From an uncultured Roseicyclus sp. (GTDB lineage: Bacteria; Pseudomonadota; Alphaproteobacteria; Rhodobacterales; Rhodobacteraceae), in assembly GCA_947494975.1 (NCBI GenBank), contig CANLXA010000004.1, positions 653,001 to 717,000 on the forward strand: a DNA stretch of 64,000 nucleotides. Direction: 5' to 3'. This document shows, piece by piece, positions 1 to 9,863 of this stretch. The position numbers and the translations under genes are program-made. The notes beneath the pieces are model-generated. The model was not told the origin of the DNA and ran no database searches. It saw only the letters and a list, made by a program, of their open reading frames with translations. Each line of letters starts with the position of its first letter. The first letter of the stretch is position 1.

Positions 1-68
1 GCTATGTTTCGGCCACGGTCTTCGGGGCGCTGGCTGGACGCATTGCCTGGGAGGCCGCCCGTCCATGA
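1..68 (+). CDS. 3' end of an unidentified protein (partial)
   Basis: An open frame enters from the left edge (first full codon at base 3) and ends at a TGA that overlaps the moaB start codon by ATGA. About 21 C-terminal residues are visible, alanine-rich and ending in Arg-Pro. This is too little to name a family. The overlap suggests that it is co-transcribed and translationally coupled with moaB. Confidence 0.55.
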   Translation, partial: YVSATVFGALAGRIAWEAARP

Positions 69-607
69 GCCGGATCGACACCATCCGTGACTTCATCCCC
101 TGTCGCATCGCCGTTCTTGCGGTCAGCGACACAAGGACCTTGGCCGAGGATAAATCCGGCGATGTGCTTGTGCAGCGCCTGACGGATGCGGGGCACATCC
201 TCGCCGCCCGCCACATCCTGCGCGATGATCGCGAGGATATCGCCGAGCAACTCCGCCGATGGTGCGCCGATCCGGAGATCGACGTGATCCTGACCACCGG
301 TGGCACCGGGCTGACGGGCCGTGATGTGACGGTGGAGGCCCACCGAGACGTCTACGAGAAAGAGATCGAGGCGTTCGGAACGGTCTTTACCCACGTTTCC
401 ATGGCCAAGATCGGCACCTCCGCCGTGCAATCCCGCGCGACCGGGGGCGTGTCGAACGGCACATACCTGTTCGCGCTGCCCGGCAGCAGCGGCGCGTGCA
501 AGGACGCTTGGGACGAAATCCTTGCCCTGCAACTCGATTACCGGCACATGCCGTGCAATTTCATCGAGATCATGCCCCGCCTCGACGAGCACAAGCGACG
601 GAAATAA
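65..607 (+). CDS. moaB: Molybdenum cofactor biosynthesis protein B (MoaB/MogA family)
   Basis: This 180-residue cytosolic protein belongs to the molybdopterin-binding MoaB/MogA family, which adenylates molybdopterin before metal insertion in molybdenum cofactor synthesis. The family signature TTGGTGLTGRD is at residues 77-87, and a second conserved segment (GSSGACKDAW) lies near residue 142. The length matches MoaB-type proteins (about 170-180 residues). The ATG overlaps the stop codon of the preceding frame, so it is probably the second gene of an operon that starts outside the window. No other moa or moe genes are visible here. Confidence 0.9.
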   Translation: MSRIDTIRDFIPCRIAVLAVSDTRTLAEDKSGDVLVQRLTDAGHILAARHILRDDREDIAEQLRRWCADPEIDVILTTGGTGLTGRDVTVEAHRDVYEKEIEAFGTVFTHVSMAKIGTSAVQSRATGGVSNGTYLFALPGSSGACKDAWDEILALQLDYRHMPCNFIEIMPRLDEHKRRK

Positions 608-692
608 CCCACGCAGCCGTGATACCTCTGACTTGGACGTTTCAAGGCGGCCCGCTACATATGCGTAACGCTTCACAACCCACGGATATTCG

Positions 693-2150
693 ATGCGGTT
701 CTTAGGTCGTGCATTGATCGGATTGTTCCTGACGGCTTTGACCGTCGGGTTGCTGGCCATGGCCGGATACACCACCTATGGCGCGCTACAGGCGCGCTGG
801 GCCGACGAGGGCCGCCCGCCGACCGGCCGCGAACGTGTCTTTGCCGCCGAGGTTGCGCCGCTGATCTTTGGGGAAGAGCGGCCCGTTCTGACCGCATTCG
901 GTGAAATCCGCTCGCGCCGAACCCTGGAATTGCGCGCGCCTGCCGAAGGAACCGTGATCGAACTGGCCGATGTATTCGAGGACGGCGGCGCGGTGAGCGC
1001 GGGCCAGCCTCTCCTGCGCATTGATCCGGCGGAGGCACAATCGGCGCGCGATACGGCCGCGGCTGACCTACGGGATGCAGAAAACGAATTGACCGAGGCC
1101 ACCCGCGCTCTGGAACTCGCTGGAGAAGAGGTCGCCGCCGCGCGGATGCAGGCGGAGTTGCGCAGCCGGGCATTGGAGCGGGCCGAAGATCTCGCGGAAC
1201 GTGGCGTTGGATCAACCGCCGCCGTGGAGACCGCTGAACTGGCCGAAGCCACGGCCAATCAGCAAATCCTGGCGCAACGCCGTGCATTGGCGCTGGCGGA
1301 AGCGCGGGTGGACAATGCAGGGACGGCGCTTGACCGGCGCAGGATCGCCTTGGCCGAAGCCGAACGGCGGCTGGCGCAAACGGAATTGCGCGCCGAGTTC
1401 GATGGCGTGCTGACCGAGGTTGACGTGGCCGCCGGTCGCCTTGTGAATCGCAACGAACGCCTTGCGTCGCTTATTGATGCCGATGATCTTGAGGTCGCGT
1501 TTCGCATCTCAACGGCTCAATATGTCCGCCTGCTGGATGATGACGGTGCGCTGCCGCAGCGGCCCGTCAACGTGATCTTGGATGTTTTTGGCCTCGACGT
1601 GCAATCCCAGGCCACGCTTACCCGCGAATCCGGCGCGGTGGAGGACGGACAATCCGGCCGGCTGCTTTTCGCCCGCATCGCCACGCCACGTGGCCTGCGG
1701 GTGGGGGATTTCGTGCGGGTTGAGGTTGAAGAACCTCTGCTGCCTTTTGTCGCCCGCCTGCCGGCGGCCGCTCTTGGATCCGACGGGCAGATCCTCCTGC
1801 TGGGGGACGACAATGTGCTTGAAGCCGCAGATGTCGAGCTGGCGCGCCGCCAGGGTGACGATGTGCTGATCCGAGGCGAAGGCCTGCGGGATCGGGAGGT
1901 TGTGCTGGCCCGGACCCCGGTGCTGGGTGAGGGCATTCGCATCAATCCGATCCGCCCCGAAGCCGCCGATGCACCCGAGGAGCCGGACACCATCGCGTTG
2001 GAGCCGGACCGCCGCGCCCGCCTGATCGCCTTCGTGGAGGGCAACAACTTCATCCCCGCCGATGTCCGCGAGCGCCTTTTGCGGCAGTTGAACGAAGACG
2101 AGGTGCCTGCGCGCATGGTGGCCCGCCTCGAAGCGCGGATGGGCAGCTGA
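693..2150 (+). CDS. RND efflux periplasmic adaptor (HlyD/MFP family)
   Basis: This 485-residue membrane-fusion subunit links an inner-membrane RND pump to an outer-membrane channel. Residues 1-30 form an N-terminal signal-anchor helix. A biotinyl/lipoyl-like half domain follows (around 65-110, with VSAGQPLLRIDP). Next is a long Ala/Glu/Arg-rich alpha-helical hairpin, about 115-230, typical of the adaptor coiled coil. The second lipoyl half (EFDGVLTEVDVAAGRLV) and beta-barrel regions come after that. The RND permease starts 1 nt after its stop codon, so the two form a transcriptional unit. The substrate cannot be deduced. The last 60 residues are longer than in minimal adaptors. Confidence 0.88.
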   Translation: MRFLGRALIGLFLTALTVGLLAMAGYTTYGALQARWADEGRPPTGRERVFAAEVAPLIFGEERPVLTAFGEIRSRRTLELRAPAEGTVIELADVFEDGGAVSAGQPLLRIDPAEAQSARDTAAADLRDAENELTEATRALELAGEEVAAARMQAELRSRALERAEDLAERGVGSTAAVETAELAEATANQQILAQRRALALAEARVDNAGTALDRRRIALAEAERRLAQTELRAEFDGVLTEVDVAAGRLVNRNERLASLIDADDLEVAFRISTAQYVRLLDDDGALPQRPVNVILDVFGLDVQSQATLTRESGAVEDGQSGRLLFARIATPRGLRVGDFVRVEVEEPLLPFVARLPAAALGSDGQILLLGDDNVLEAADVELARRQGDDVLIRGEGLRDREVVLARTPVLGEGIRINPIRPEAADAPEEPDTIALEPDRRARLIAFVEGNNFIPADVRERLLRQLNEDEVPARMVARLEARMGS

Positions 2151-2151
2151 G

Positions 2152-5100
2152 ATGCGGACGCTCTCTCCCAAAGCGGGCGGCATCCTGAGTTACTTCACAC
2201 GCCACCGGACGGCGGCGAACCTGTTGCTGGTGATGATGGTCGTCGCGGGCCTTGCTGCGTTCCCGCAGATGCGGGCTCAGTTCTTTCCTGACGTGGTCTC
2301 CGACGACATCGATGTTGTGATGACATGGGAAGGGGCCGGGGCCGAGGATGTCGACACGGCCATTGTCGCGGTTCTTGAGCCCGCACTCCTGCTGGTGCCC
2401 GGTGTTGTGGCGTCCGAAGCCACAAGTCGCGAAGGCCGCGCGAATATCTCGCTCGAATTCGAGCCCGGCTGGGATATGTCGCGCGCCGCCGACGAAGTGC
2501 AGCAGGCGCTTGACGCGGTGACGGACCTTCCGGAAGAGGCTGAGGAAGGCTCCGTCCGGCGCGGCAACTGGTTCGACAGCGTGACCGACGTGGTGATCAC
2601 CGGCCCCGTCGCGCCGGCACAACTGGGGCGTTTCGCCGACGAGTTGGTCGCCCGCCTTTTCGATGTCGGGGTGACCAACACAACCATTCGCGGCGTCGCT
2701 GCCCCGGAAACGCTGGTCGAAGTCCCGTCGGCCAATCTGATCCGCTACGACATTTCGATGTCCGAGATTGCGGCCGTCATCAACGCCGCCGCTGCCACCG
2801 CCCCGGCGGGGGACGTCGATGCCGCCAATGCGCGCGTCCGGACCGGATCCGAGGCGCGGACGGCCGAGGACATCGCGGCCCTGACATTGCGTATCAACGA
2901 AGACGGATCCGCCTTGACCATCGGCGACGTTGCGGTGATCGAAGTGAACGGCATCGACCGTGATCGCGCTTACTTCGTGGGAGATAACCCAGCCATCGCC
3001 ATCCGTGTGGACCGGAGTGAAGACGGCGACGCCATCGCCATTCAGGAGCAGGTCGAAGATGCCGCCGCCGCTCTGGAAGCCACGCTGCCGGCAGGCACGT
3101 CCATCGAGCTTATCAATACGCGGGCCGAGGCCATTTCCGGCCGCCTGAACATCTTGCTTGATAACGCGCTTCTGGGCCTTGGCCTCGTTGTGGCGCTGCT
3201 GTTCCTGTTCCTGAATGCCCGCACCGCGTTCTGGGTGGCGATGGGCATCCCCGTCGCGATGACGGCGGCAATCGCACTGATGTTCCTGGCCGGTCTGACG
3301 ATCAACATGATCTCGCTTTTTGCCCTGATCATCACGTTGGGGATTGTGGTGGATGACGCCATCGTGGTTGGCGAGCACGCCGATTACCGGGCGAGAAACC
3401 TTGGCGAGCCGCCGGTGGAGGCCGCCGAAAACGCGGCGCGGCGCATGGCGGCCCCGGTCTTCAGCGCCACGATAACAACCGTGCTTGCCTTCGCGGGGCT
3501 GGTCGCTATCGGGGGCCGGTTTGGCGATCTGATTGCCGATATCCCCTTCACCGTGATCGTCGTTCTGGTGGCAAGCCTTGTGGAATGTTTTCTGATCTTG
3601 CCGAACCATATGGCCCACGCCTTGGCGCATTCCGCGAAGACGCATTGGTATGATCTGCCGTCCCGGGTGGTGAACCGAGGGTTCGACTGGGTGAAAGCAC
3701 GCCTTTTCCGACCCCTCATGCGGTTTGTCGTGTGGGCGCGCTACCCGGTCATCGCGGCCGTGATCGTGATCCTGTCGACCCAGACCGCGCAGTTCATCCG
3801 CGGCGACGTCGTCTTTCGCTTCTTCAATGCGCCGGAAACCGGATCGGTCACCGGCAATTTCGCGATGGTTGACGGGGCGAGCCGTGAAGAGTCGCTCCGG
3901 CAAATGGCGGAATTGCAACGCGCGGCCGAAGCCGTCGGCGCGCAGTTCGAGGCGGAGCATGGCGTGAACCCGCTGGCCTATGTTCTGGCGCAGGTTGGCG
4001 GCAATACCGGGCGTGGCCTTGCCGGTACGGACAACAAGGACACCGACCTTCTGGGTTCGCTCGATATCGAGCTGATCAGTGCCGATCTTCGCCCGTATTC
4101 CAGCTTTGCCTTCGCCTCTGCCTTGCAGGACGAAGTGCGCCAGTTGCCGCTCACTGAAACGCTCAGCTTCCGCGGTTGGCGCGGCGGCCCCGGCGGCGAT
4201 TCCATCGATGTGCAGATCTTCGGTGCGGAGACGGAGACGCTGAAGGCCGCCTCCGAGGCGCTTCAATCGGCGCTTTCGATCTACCCGGAGGTGACGGGCC
4301 TGCAAGACAGCATGGCTTATGACCGCGAAGAGCTGAGCCTGGAACTGACCCCCCAGGGGGAGGCGTTGGGCTTCGAGATTGCCGAGCTGGGCAGCACGCT
4401 CAGAAACCGCCTTGGCGGGATCGAGGCGGCAACCTTCCCGGATGGTCCGCGTACGGCATCAATCCGCGTCGAATTGCCCAGTGATGAGCTGACCGCCGAT
4501 TTCCTCGATCGCACGCTGCTGCGCGCCGATAGCGGCCAATACGTGCCGCTGGCCGATATCGTGACGGTCACGTCGCGGCAGGGCTTCTCCACCATTCAGC
4601 GGGAAAACGGCATCCGCCTGATCTCCGTCACCGGTGATCTGGGTGAGGATGACCCCGCCCGCGCCGAAGCCGTCATGACCGAATTGCGTGAGATCATTAT
4701 CCCGCAGATCGAAGAGACCTATGGTGTCGCCACCCGCCTGTCGGGCCTGGCGGAGCAGGAACAGGCATTCCTGACCGATGCGTTCACCGGGTTCGTCCTG
4801 TGCCTTGTGGGCATCTATCTTGTGCTGGCTTGGATCTTCGCCAGTTGGATGCGGCCCATGGTTGTGATGGCGATCATTCCCTTCGGCCTTGTCGGCACCA
4901 TCTTCGGCCATGTCGCGTGGGACGTGCCGCTTTCGATGTTCACGGTTGTGGGCCTGATCGGGATGACCGGCATCATCATCAACGATTCCATCGTGCTGGT
5001 GACAACGGTTGATGAATACGCCGAAAACCGGGGGCTTTTCCCGGCGATTGTGGATGCCGCCTGCGATCGTCTGAGGCCCGTCCTGCTCACCACCCTCACC

Positions 5101-5547
5101 ACAGTTCTCGGCCTTATGCCGCTCCTCTACGAAGGCAGCCAGGACGCGCAGTTCCTCAAGCCCACGGTGATCACGCTGGTTTACGGCTTGGGCTTCGGGA
5201 TGGTGATCGTGCTTCTGGTTGTGCCCGCGCTTCTGGCTATCGGGCAGGATTTCGGTCAGCAGATGCGGGGTTTCCGCCGCGCGCTGCGCCCCTCTGGCCC
5301 GCGACCGGGCTTTGCCATCGGGATTGGTGCTGCGAGCCTGGCCACGGTGTCGCTGTTTGCGGCGACGTTGGGCGCGCAGATGGTGGGAGGGGAAATGCTG
5401 GCACCTTTCAGTGCGCTTGGCGAAACCGCGCCCGTGGCCTTTGGCGCCTTCGCCTTGGGCACGGCGGCGATCTGCCTGCTGGGATGGATCGGCGCCGCCC
5501 TGTTCAGCGTGCTGAACAACCGTCCCGCCGCGCGCAGGACGAGCTAG
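2152..5547 (+). CDS. RND family efflux permease (AcrB/MMPL type)
   Basis: This 1131-residue proton-driven inner-membrane exporter is the partner of the adaptor just upstream. An N-terminal membrane helix (VMMVVAGLAAFPQMRAQFFP) precedes the first porter domain. A helix bundle with the family motif GIVVDDAIVVGE follows around residue 400, then the second porter domain and a matching bundle with GIIINDSIVL near 945. AcrB-type pumps usually have about 1030-1050 residues and 12 membrane helices. Here roughly 85 extra residues at the C terminus contain two additional hydrophobic stretches (about 1055-1080 and 1093-1120), giving a predicted 14. No outer-membrane channel gene is adjacent. Confidence 0.9.
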   Translation: MRTLSPKAGGILSYFTRHRTAANLLLVMMVVAGLAAFPQMRAQFFPDVVSDDIDVVMTWEGAGAEDVDTAIVAVLEPALLLVPGVVASEATSREGRANISLEFEPGWDMSRAADEVQQALDAVTDLPEEAEEGSVRRGNWFDSVTDVVITGPVAPAQLGRFADELVARLFDVGVTNTTIRGVAAPETLVEVPSANLIRYDISMSEIAAVINAAAATAPAGDVDAANARVRTGSEARTAEDIAALTLRINEDGSALTIGDVAVIEVNGIDRDRAYFVGDNPAIAIRVDRSEDGDAIAIQEQVEDAAAALEATLPAGTSIELINTRAEAISGRLNILLDNALLGLGLVVALLFLFLNARTAFWVAMGIPVAMTAAIALMFLAGLTINMISLFALIITLGIVVDDAIVVGEHADYRARNLGEPPVEAAENAARRMAAPVFSATITTVLAFAGLVAIGGRFGDLIADIPFTVIVVLVASLVECFLILPNHMAHALAHSAKTHWYDLPSRVVNRGFDWVKARLFRPLMRFVVWARYPVIAAVIVILSTQTAQFIRGDVVFRFFNAPETGSVTGNFAMVDGASREESLRQMAELQRAAEAVGAQFEAEHGVNPLAYVLAQVGGNTGRGLAGTDNKDTDLLGSLDIELISADLRPYSSFAFASALQDEVRQLPLTETLSFRGWRGGPGGDSIDVQIFGAETETLKAASEALQSALSIYPEVTGLQDSMAYDREELSLELTPQGEALGFEIAELGSTLRNRLGGIEAATFPDGPRTASIRVELPSDELTADFLDRTLLRADSGQYVPLADIVTVTSRQGFSTIQRENGIRLISVTGDLGEDDPARAEAVMTELREIIIPQIEETYGVATRLSGLAEQEQAFLTDAFTGFVLCLVGIYLVLAWIFASWMRPMVVMAIIPFGLVGTIFGHVAWDVPLSMFTVVGLIGMTGIIINDSIVLVTTVDEYAENRGLFPAIVDAACDRLRPVLLTTLTTVLGLMPLLYEGSQDAQFLKPTVITLVYGLGFGMVIVLLVVPALLAIGQDFGQQMRGFRRALRPSGPRPGFAIGIGAASLATVSLFAATLGAQMVGGEMLAPFSALGETAPVAFGAFALGTAAICLLGWIGAALFSVLNNRPAARRTS

Positions 5548-5566
5548 GGGCGGGTACACCCCGCCC
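5547..5566. terminator. Hairpin between convergent genes
   Basis: An 8-bp perfect inverted repeat (GGGGCGGG / CCCCGCCC, loop TACA) begins at the last base of the RND permease stop codon and faces the convergent DsbD-like gene. There is no T-run, so factor-independent termination is uncertain. Confidence 0.45.
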
Positions 5567-5615
5567 GATCATCGTTCAAGAATTGTTGCCTGCGATATGT
5601 GGCGCTGGAGGCGGA

Positions 5616-6425
5616 TCAGCCCGTGCAATCCGCCAATTCAACCGCCATCCGGCTGCCGATCAATGTGATCCGCAGATCGGACCGGTTCATCGCAAACGGC
5701 CCGTGATCCGCTGGCACCACATCGGCCACCGCCGTAATCCAGTTGCCCTGTCGTTCGGTCATCGCTTCGGACACCCAGATCATGGGGTCGCGATGTTCGA
5801 CCACCAATGTCTCGTCATTACCGGCATCGGGCACTTCTGCGCGCACAGTCACGCGCAGCCCGTCGCTGATCGGCTCCACCGCGCAGGTGATGGCACCGGC
5901 GCCCGCCTCCGCCGCGCTTAGCGGGCGGTCCGACAGTGCCGCTGCAATCGCCCCGTCGCGCGCCGACTGATCCGGCAGGATCCCGGCCAGATCGACAGAG
6001 ATCGGCATGCACACATCGAGGCAGACGCCCAGGTTCAGATGGCCAGACACGGCCGCCTCACCCGACGTCGACAATGCGAATTCCAGCGGCAAGATCACGT
6101 CGCCTTCATATCCGATGGACCGCAATCCATTGGTGAAGAAGACGCTGGGGCGTGGCCAATGGATTGCCATGCCGTCCACACCATGCGCCTCCGTCAGGCG
6201 CAGAACCGTTGGCACCCCGCCTTCGCCCGGCGCCCGCCAATAGGTCTTCCAGCCGGGCGCCAGCCGGATGCGGATGGCGGCCATATGCCGATCGCCATCC
6301 AGGCGATAGCCCGGCAAGAGGCTCACCTCGACCACTTCATCGGCCGAGAAATACTGGGCCGATGCGGGCAAAGCGGTCAGCAGGCCAAGGGCCAGAGCGC
6401 TGAAGGTGCGGGCAAGAAAGGTCAT
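5616..6425 (-). CDS. Periplasmic protein with DsbD N-terminal (alpha) type domain
   Basis: The 269-residue exported protein carries a signal peptide (residues 1-24, ending ASA-Q). Its domain resembles the N-terminal thiol-disulfide exchange domain of DsbD/ScsB: the hallmark GWKTYWRAPGEGG is at residues 59-71 and a CLDVC cysteine pair at 135/139. The membrane and thioredoxin domains of full DsbD are absent, so it probably acts as a partner or scaffold in periplasmic redox or metal handling rather than as a complete reductase. I chose ATG 6425 over an upstream TTG because it opens directly on a good signal peptide. The gene is divergent from yqgE. Confidence 0.82.
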   Translation of the reverse strand: MTFLARTFSALALGLLTALPASAQYFSADEVVEVSLLPGYRLDGDRHMAAIRIRLAPGWKTYWRAPGEGGVPTVLRLTEAHGVDGMAIHWPRPSVFFTNGLRSIGYEGDVILPLEFALSTSGEAAVSGHLNLGVCLDVCMPISVDLAGILPDQSARDGAIAAALSDRPLSAAEAGAGAITCAVEPISDGLRVTVRAEVPDAGNDETLVVEHRDPMIWVSEAMTERQGNWITAVADVVPADHGPFAMNRSDLRITLIGSRMAVELADCTG

Positions 6426-6532
6426 CAAATCCGACCTAAGAAGTTGCGAACGAAAATGAAAGTCACGATTCCGAGACGTCCGTTCACCAGATGGCGATTG
6501 ATTGAAACCTGCAACACGCCCATGCTGGCACC

Positions 6533-7111
6533 ATGACCATGCCCGACCTGTCCGTTGACCTGACCGGCAAGCTCCTGATCGCGATGCCGGGGTTGGAAGA
6601 CCCGCGTTTTGCCGGAGCAGTTGTGTTCCTGTGCGTGCATTCGCCGTCGAATTCGATGGGTCTGATCATCAACAAGCCGATGGATGAGATCACATTCGCC
6701 GAGATGATGGAGCAGCTTGAGATCGCCAAGCGCGGCACCGCGCCGGAACTGCCGATCTGTTACGGCGGGCCGGTGGAGCTGCGGCGCGGATTCGTGCTGC
6801 ACACGTCCGATTACCGGGCCCGGGGGGAAGAAGGGATTCGCGTCGATCATCGGTTCTCCATGACCGGCACGCTGGACATCCTGGAAGATATCGCCGCCGC
6901 GCGTGGCCCGCGCCGGGCGCTTCTGGCGCTGGGATATGCGGGCTGGGGCGCGGGCCAGTTGGATGACGAAATCCAGCGCAACGATTGGCTCACCGCCGAT
7001 GCCACGCCCGAATTGGTCTTCGACATGGCAATGGACCGCAAATGGGATGCGGGGCTGGAAAGCCTTGGGATCAACCCGCTGATGTTGTCATCCGAGGCCG
7101 GTCACGCCTAG
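6533..7111 (+). CDS. yqgE: YqgE/AlgH family protein (UPF0301)
   Basis: This 192-residue soluble protein has the UPF0301 pattern: an early LTGKLLIAMPGLEDPRFAGA segment (residues 10-29), a conserved GLIINKP near 43-49, and YGGPV around 81. The family is widespread in proteobacteria; AlgH was linked to alginate regulation in Pseudomonas, but its molecular role is not settled. A second ATG two codons in (6539) is an equally possible start. Its stop codon overlaps the end of the convergent Sua5-type gene by 4 nt. Confidence 0.88.
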   Translation: MTMPDLSVDLTGKLLIAMPGLEDPRFAGAVVFLCVHSPSNSMGLIINKPMDEITFAEMMEQLEIAKRGTAPELPICYGGPVELRRGFVLHTSDYRARGEEGIRVDHRFSMTGTLDILEDIAAARGPRRALLALGYAGWGAGQLDDEIQRNDWLTADATPELVFDMAMDRKWDAGLESLGINPLMLSSEAGHA

Positions 7112-8058
7112 CGCGTCGCGGCGCGCCTCAGCCGATCATTGATGGCCCGGCCCAACCCGCTCTCGGGGATCTCTGCAACCCGGATGGCCGATGCCCTGCG
7201 TTGTCTCGCCAAGGCGTCGGCCTCATGCAGCACGGCAAACAGGCGGGCTGCGGCCTCCACCAGATCGCCGCTCGGGGACAGGGACAGATCGCCGCCCGCC
7301 GGACCGAACCCGATCATGATCTCGCCATCGGACGCTGCGCCGCCCATCACCAGCGGTGCCGCTGTCGCGTAGTGGCGCTCCATCTGCCCGGGCGCTTCCA
7401 CCCGTCCCGGCGTCAGATCCGCTGACACGGGCGCGCCTAATAAGGCCTCCACCTCCTCGCGCGCGATGCCACCTTCGCGCAGCAAACGCACCCCATTCGG
7501 TCCGGGAGCCAGGATTGTCGATTCCACGCCGACGGTGCAGGGCCCGCCATCCAAGACGGCGTCCACCCGTGCGCCCAATCCCGCCACCACATGGGCTGCA
7601 TTCGTCGGGCTGACCTGGCCGGAGAGGTTCGCGGATGGGGCCGCAATTGCGCCACCAAACTCTCGTAGGACCAATTGTGCCAGCGGGTGAGCGGGCACAC
7701 GCACGGCCACCGTTTGCAACCCGCCACTCACCAGATCCGCCACCACACCCCGGGAGGGGAGCACCAGCGTCATCGGGCCCGGCCAGAACGCCTTTGCCAG
7801 CCTGCGGGCCAGTGGGGATAATTCTGCCACGTCTGCCACCGCATCGAGATCGGCGACATGCACGATCAGCGGGTTGAACCGGGGCCGCCCCTTCGCTTCG
7901 AACACCCGCGCCACAGCCATCGGGTTCATCGCGTCGGCGGCGAGGCCATAGACCGTCTCTGTCGGCAGGGCGACAAGGCCACCGGCGCGCAGGATCTCTG
8001 CCGCGCGCGCAACGCCGTCGACATCCTCATGCAATATTTGGGGGTGAGAAGCGGCCAT
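7108..8058 (-). CDS. tsaC: L-threonylcarbamoyladenylate synthase (Sua5/YrdC/YwlC family)
   Basis: The enzyme makes threonylcarbamoyl-AMP from threonine, bicarbonate and ATP, the first step of t6A37 modification of ANN-decoding tRNAs, in the cytosol. The YrdC fold occupies residues 10-200 with PTETVYGLAADA and KGRPRFNPL, which carry the KxR-type substrate-binding residues. At 316 residues it is much longer than E. coli TsaC (190) and has a C-terminal Sua5 domain (about 215-316), so it is the Sua5 form. The gene is divergent from the acyl-CoA dehydrogenase and convergent with yqgE. Confidence 0.93.
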   Translation of the reverse strand: MAASHPQILHEDVDGVARAAEILRAGGLVALPTETVYGLAADAMNPMAVARVFEAKGRPRFNPLIVHVADLDAVADVAELSPLARRLAKAFWPGPMTLVLPSRGVVADLVSGGLQTVAVRVPAHPLAQLVLREFGGAIAAPSANLSGQVSPTNAAHVVAGLGARVDAVLDGGPCTVGVESTILAPGPNGVRLLREGGIAREEVEALLGAPVSADLTPGRVEAPGQMERHYATAAPLVMGGAASDGEIMIGFGPAGGDLSLSPSGDLVEAAARLFAVLHEADALARQRRASAIRVAEIPESGLGRAINDRLRRAATR

Positions 8059-8183
8059 CCGTGACGTAACGTTGAAGTTGCGTGAACCTGCACCACGACC
8101 CTAGGTCAGGTGCAACAAGACGTTGGCCCTAGCGCGAAACGTGCCCATGCGCAAATGGTCCAAGCCCAGGGAGACCCAGACCC

Positions 8184-9860
8184 ATGCCTTACCGTGCACC
8201 CGTATCTGATATAACATTCTGCCTCGACCACGTTGTTGGGTTTGACCGCGTGCAGGCCCTTCCGGCGTTCGAAGACGCAACGCCTGACGTGGTGCAGGCC
8301 ATCCTGACCGAGGCGGGCCGCATCTGCGAAGACGTGCTTGCGCCGCTCAATCGCGCGGGGGATCTGCACCCGGCGCGCCTTGAAAACGGCGTTGTGCGCA
8401 CCTCGCCTGGCTATGCGGACGGATACCGCGCGATTGCAGAGGCCGGGTTCGTCGCGATTTCGGCCGATCCGGAATATGGTGGGCTTGGCCTACCCCAGAC
8501 GGTGACGACGGCCGTGAATGACATGATGGGTGGTGCGTGCCTGTCGCTCGAACTGAACCCCCTGATGACGCAGGGCCAGATCGAAGCGCTGGAGCATCAT
8601 GCCAGCGACGAGATCAAGGCGTTGTACCTGCCCAAGCTGACCTCCGGCGAGTGGTGTGGCACGATGAACCTGACCGAACCGCAGGCCGGATCGGATGTGG
8701 GCGCTCTGACGTCCAAGGCCGAACCGAATGGCGACGGCACCTATGCGGTCAGCGGCCAGAAGATCTATATCTCCTGGGGTGACAACGACTTCACCGACAA
8801 CGTTGTCCACCTCGTCCTTGCGCGGCTTCCCGGCGCACCGAACGGCACCAAGGGCATCAGCCTCTTCCTCGTGCCGCGCAACGTCCCAGACGCCGATGGC
8901 AATCCCGGCGTCGCCAACAGCCTCAAGGTTGTGAGCCTTGAGCACAAGCTCGGCCTGCACGGCTCGCCCACCTGTGTCATGCAATATGACGGCGCCACTG
9001 GCTGGCTGATCGGCGAAGAAAACAGGGGCATGGCCGCGATGTTCACGATGATGAACAACGCCCGCCTTGGTGTGGGGGTTCAGGGTGTCAGCGTCGCTGA
9101 CGCAGCATACCAACACGCGCTGGTTTACGCGCTTGAACGCAAACAGGGCCGTCCCCCCGTCAGCGACGGCACCGGCACCATCCTCGACCACGCCGATGTG
9201 CGCCGGATGCTGATGGAGATGAAGGCCGAGGTGTTTGCCGCGCGCGCTATGTGCATGGATCTCGCGGTGTCGATCGATCTTGGCAATGCGGGCGATGCCG
9301 CCGCTGCCGCCCGCGCCGCGTTCCTGACACCCATCGCAAAGGTTTATGGCAGTGAAACGGGCATCAAGGTGTCCAACCTCGGGGTTCAGGTCCATGGCGG
9401 GATGGGTTTTGTCGAGGAAACCGGTGCCGCGCAATTCGTGCGCGATGTGCGCGTGACGGCGATCTACGAGGGCACGACCGGCATTCAGGCAATGGATCTC
9501 GCGGGGCGCAAACTGATGGATGGCGGGGACGCGGCCTTCGCGCTGCTCGATGAGGTTGAAGCCGCGGGTGATCCCGCCGTGGCTGCCGCTGCGCAAGCCT
9601 TGCGCAAGACCACCTCAGATGTCCTCGCCCTCGATATGGCGGATCGCTTTGGCGGTGCCGTCCCGTACCTGATGGCGTTCGCCCGTGTACTCGGCGCCCA
9701 TTATCATGCCAAGGCGGCGGCCAGCGGTGACACGGCGCGACAGGCTTTGGCCCACTACTACATCGCCCGCCTTCTGCCGGAGGCCCACGCGGCCATGGCG
9801 CAGGCGCGCTGTGGGGCGACCGGGCTCTACGATCTGTCACCGGACGACCTGGCTGCCTGA
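8184..9860 (+). CDS. Acyl-CoA dehydrogenase, DmdC-like (with C-terminal extension)
   Basis: This 558-residue FAD-dependent acyl-CoA dehydrogenase has the N-terminal helical domain, the beta-domain signature [10 protein letters not shown] near residue 165, and the C-terminal signature [17 protein letters not shown] around 405 with [13 protein letters not shown] further C-terminal domain (about 450-558) is typical of the AcdA/DmdC branch. That branch includes 3-methylmercaptopropionyl-CoA dehydrogenase (DMSP demethylation) and medium- or long-chain enzymes. Rhodobacteraceae carry several paralogs, so the substrate is not fixed by sequence alone. Neither dmdB nor dmdD is adjacent. A GGGAGA ribosome-binding site precedes the ATG. 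Confidence 0.85.
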   Translation: MPYRAPVSDITFCLDHVVGFDRVQALPAFEDATPDVVQAILTEAGRICEDVLAPLNRAGDLHPARLENGVVRTSPGYADGYRAIAEAGFVAISADPEYGGLGLPQTVTTAVNDMMGGACLSLELNPLMTQGQIEALEHHASDEIKALYLPKLTSGEWCGTMNLTEPQAGSDVGALTSKAEPNGDGTYAVSGQKIYISWGDNDFTDNVVHLVLARLPGAPNGTKGISLFLVPRNVPDADGNPGVANSLKVVSLEHKLGLHGSPTCVMQYDGATGWLIGEENRGMAAMFTMMNNARLGVGVQGVSVADAAYQHALVYALERKQGRPPVSDGTGTILDHADVRRMLMEMKAEVFAARAMCMDLAVSIDLGNAGDAAAAARAAFLTPIAKVYGSETGIKVSNLGVQVHGGMGFVEETGAAQFVRDVRVTAIYEGTTGIQAMDLAGRKLMDGGDAAFALLDEVEAAGDPAVAAAAQALRKTTSDVLALDMADRFGGAVPYLMAFARVLGAHYHAKAAASGDTARQALAHYYIARLLPEAHAAMAQARCGATGLYDLSPDDLAA

Positions 9861-9863
9861 GGG

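Noticed and set aside
2050-4305. 751-codon open frame on the minus strand opposite the RND genes
   Set aside because: It is antisense to a clear RND permease, rich in Arg/His/Gly with no recognisable domain; long antisense frames are expected at this GC content.
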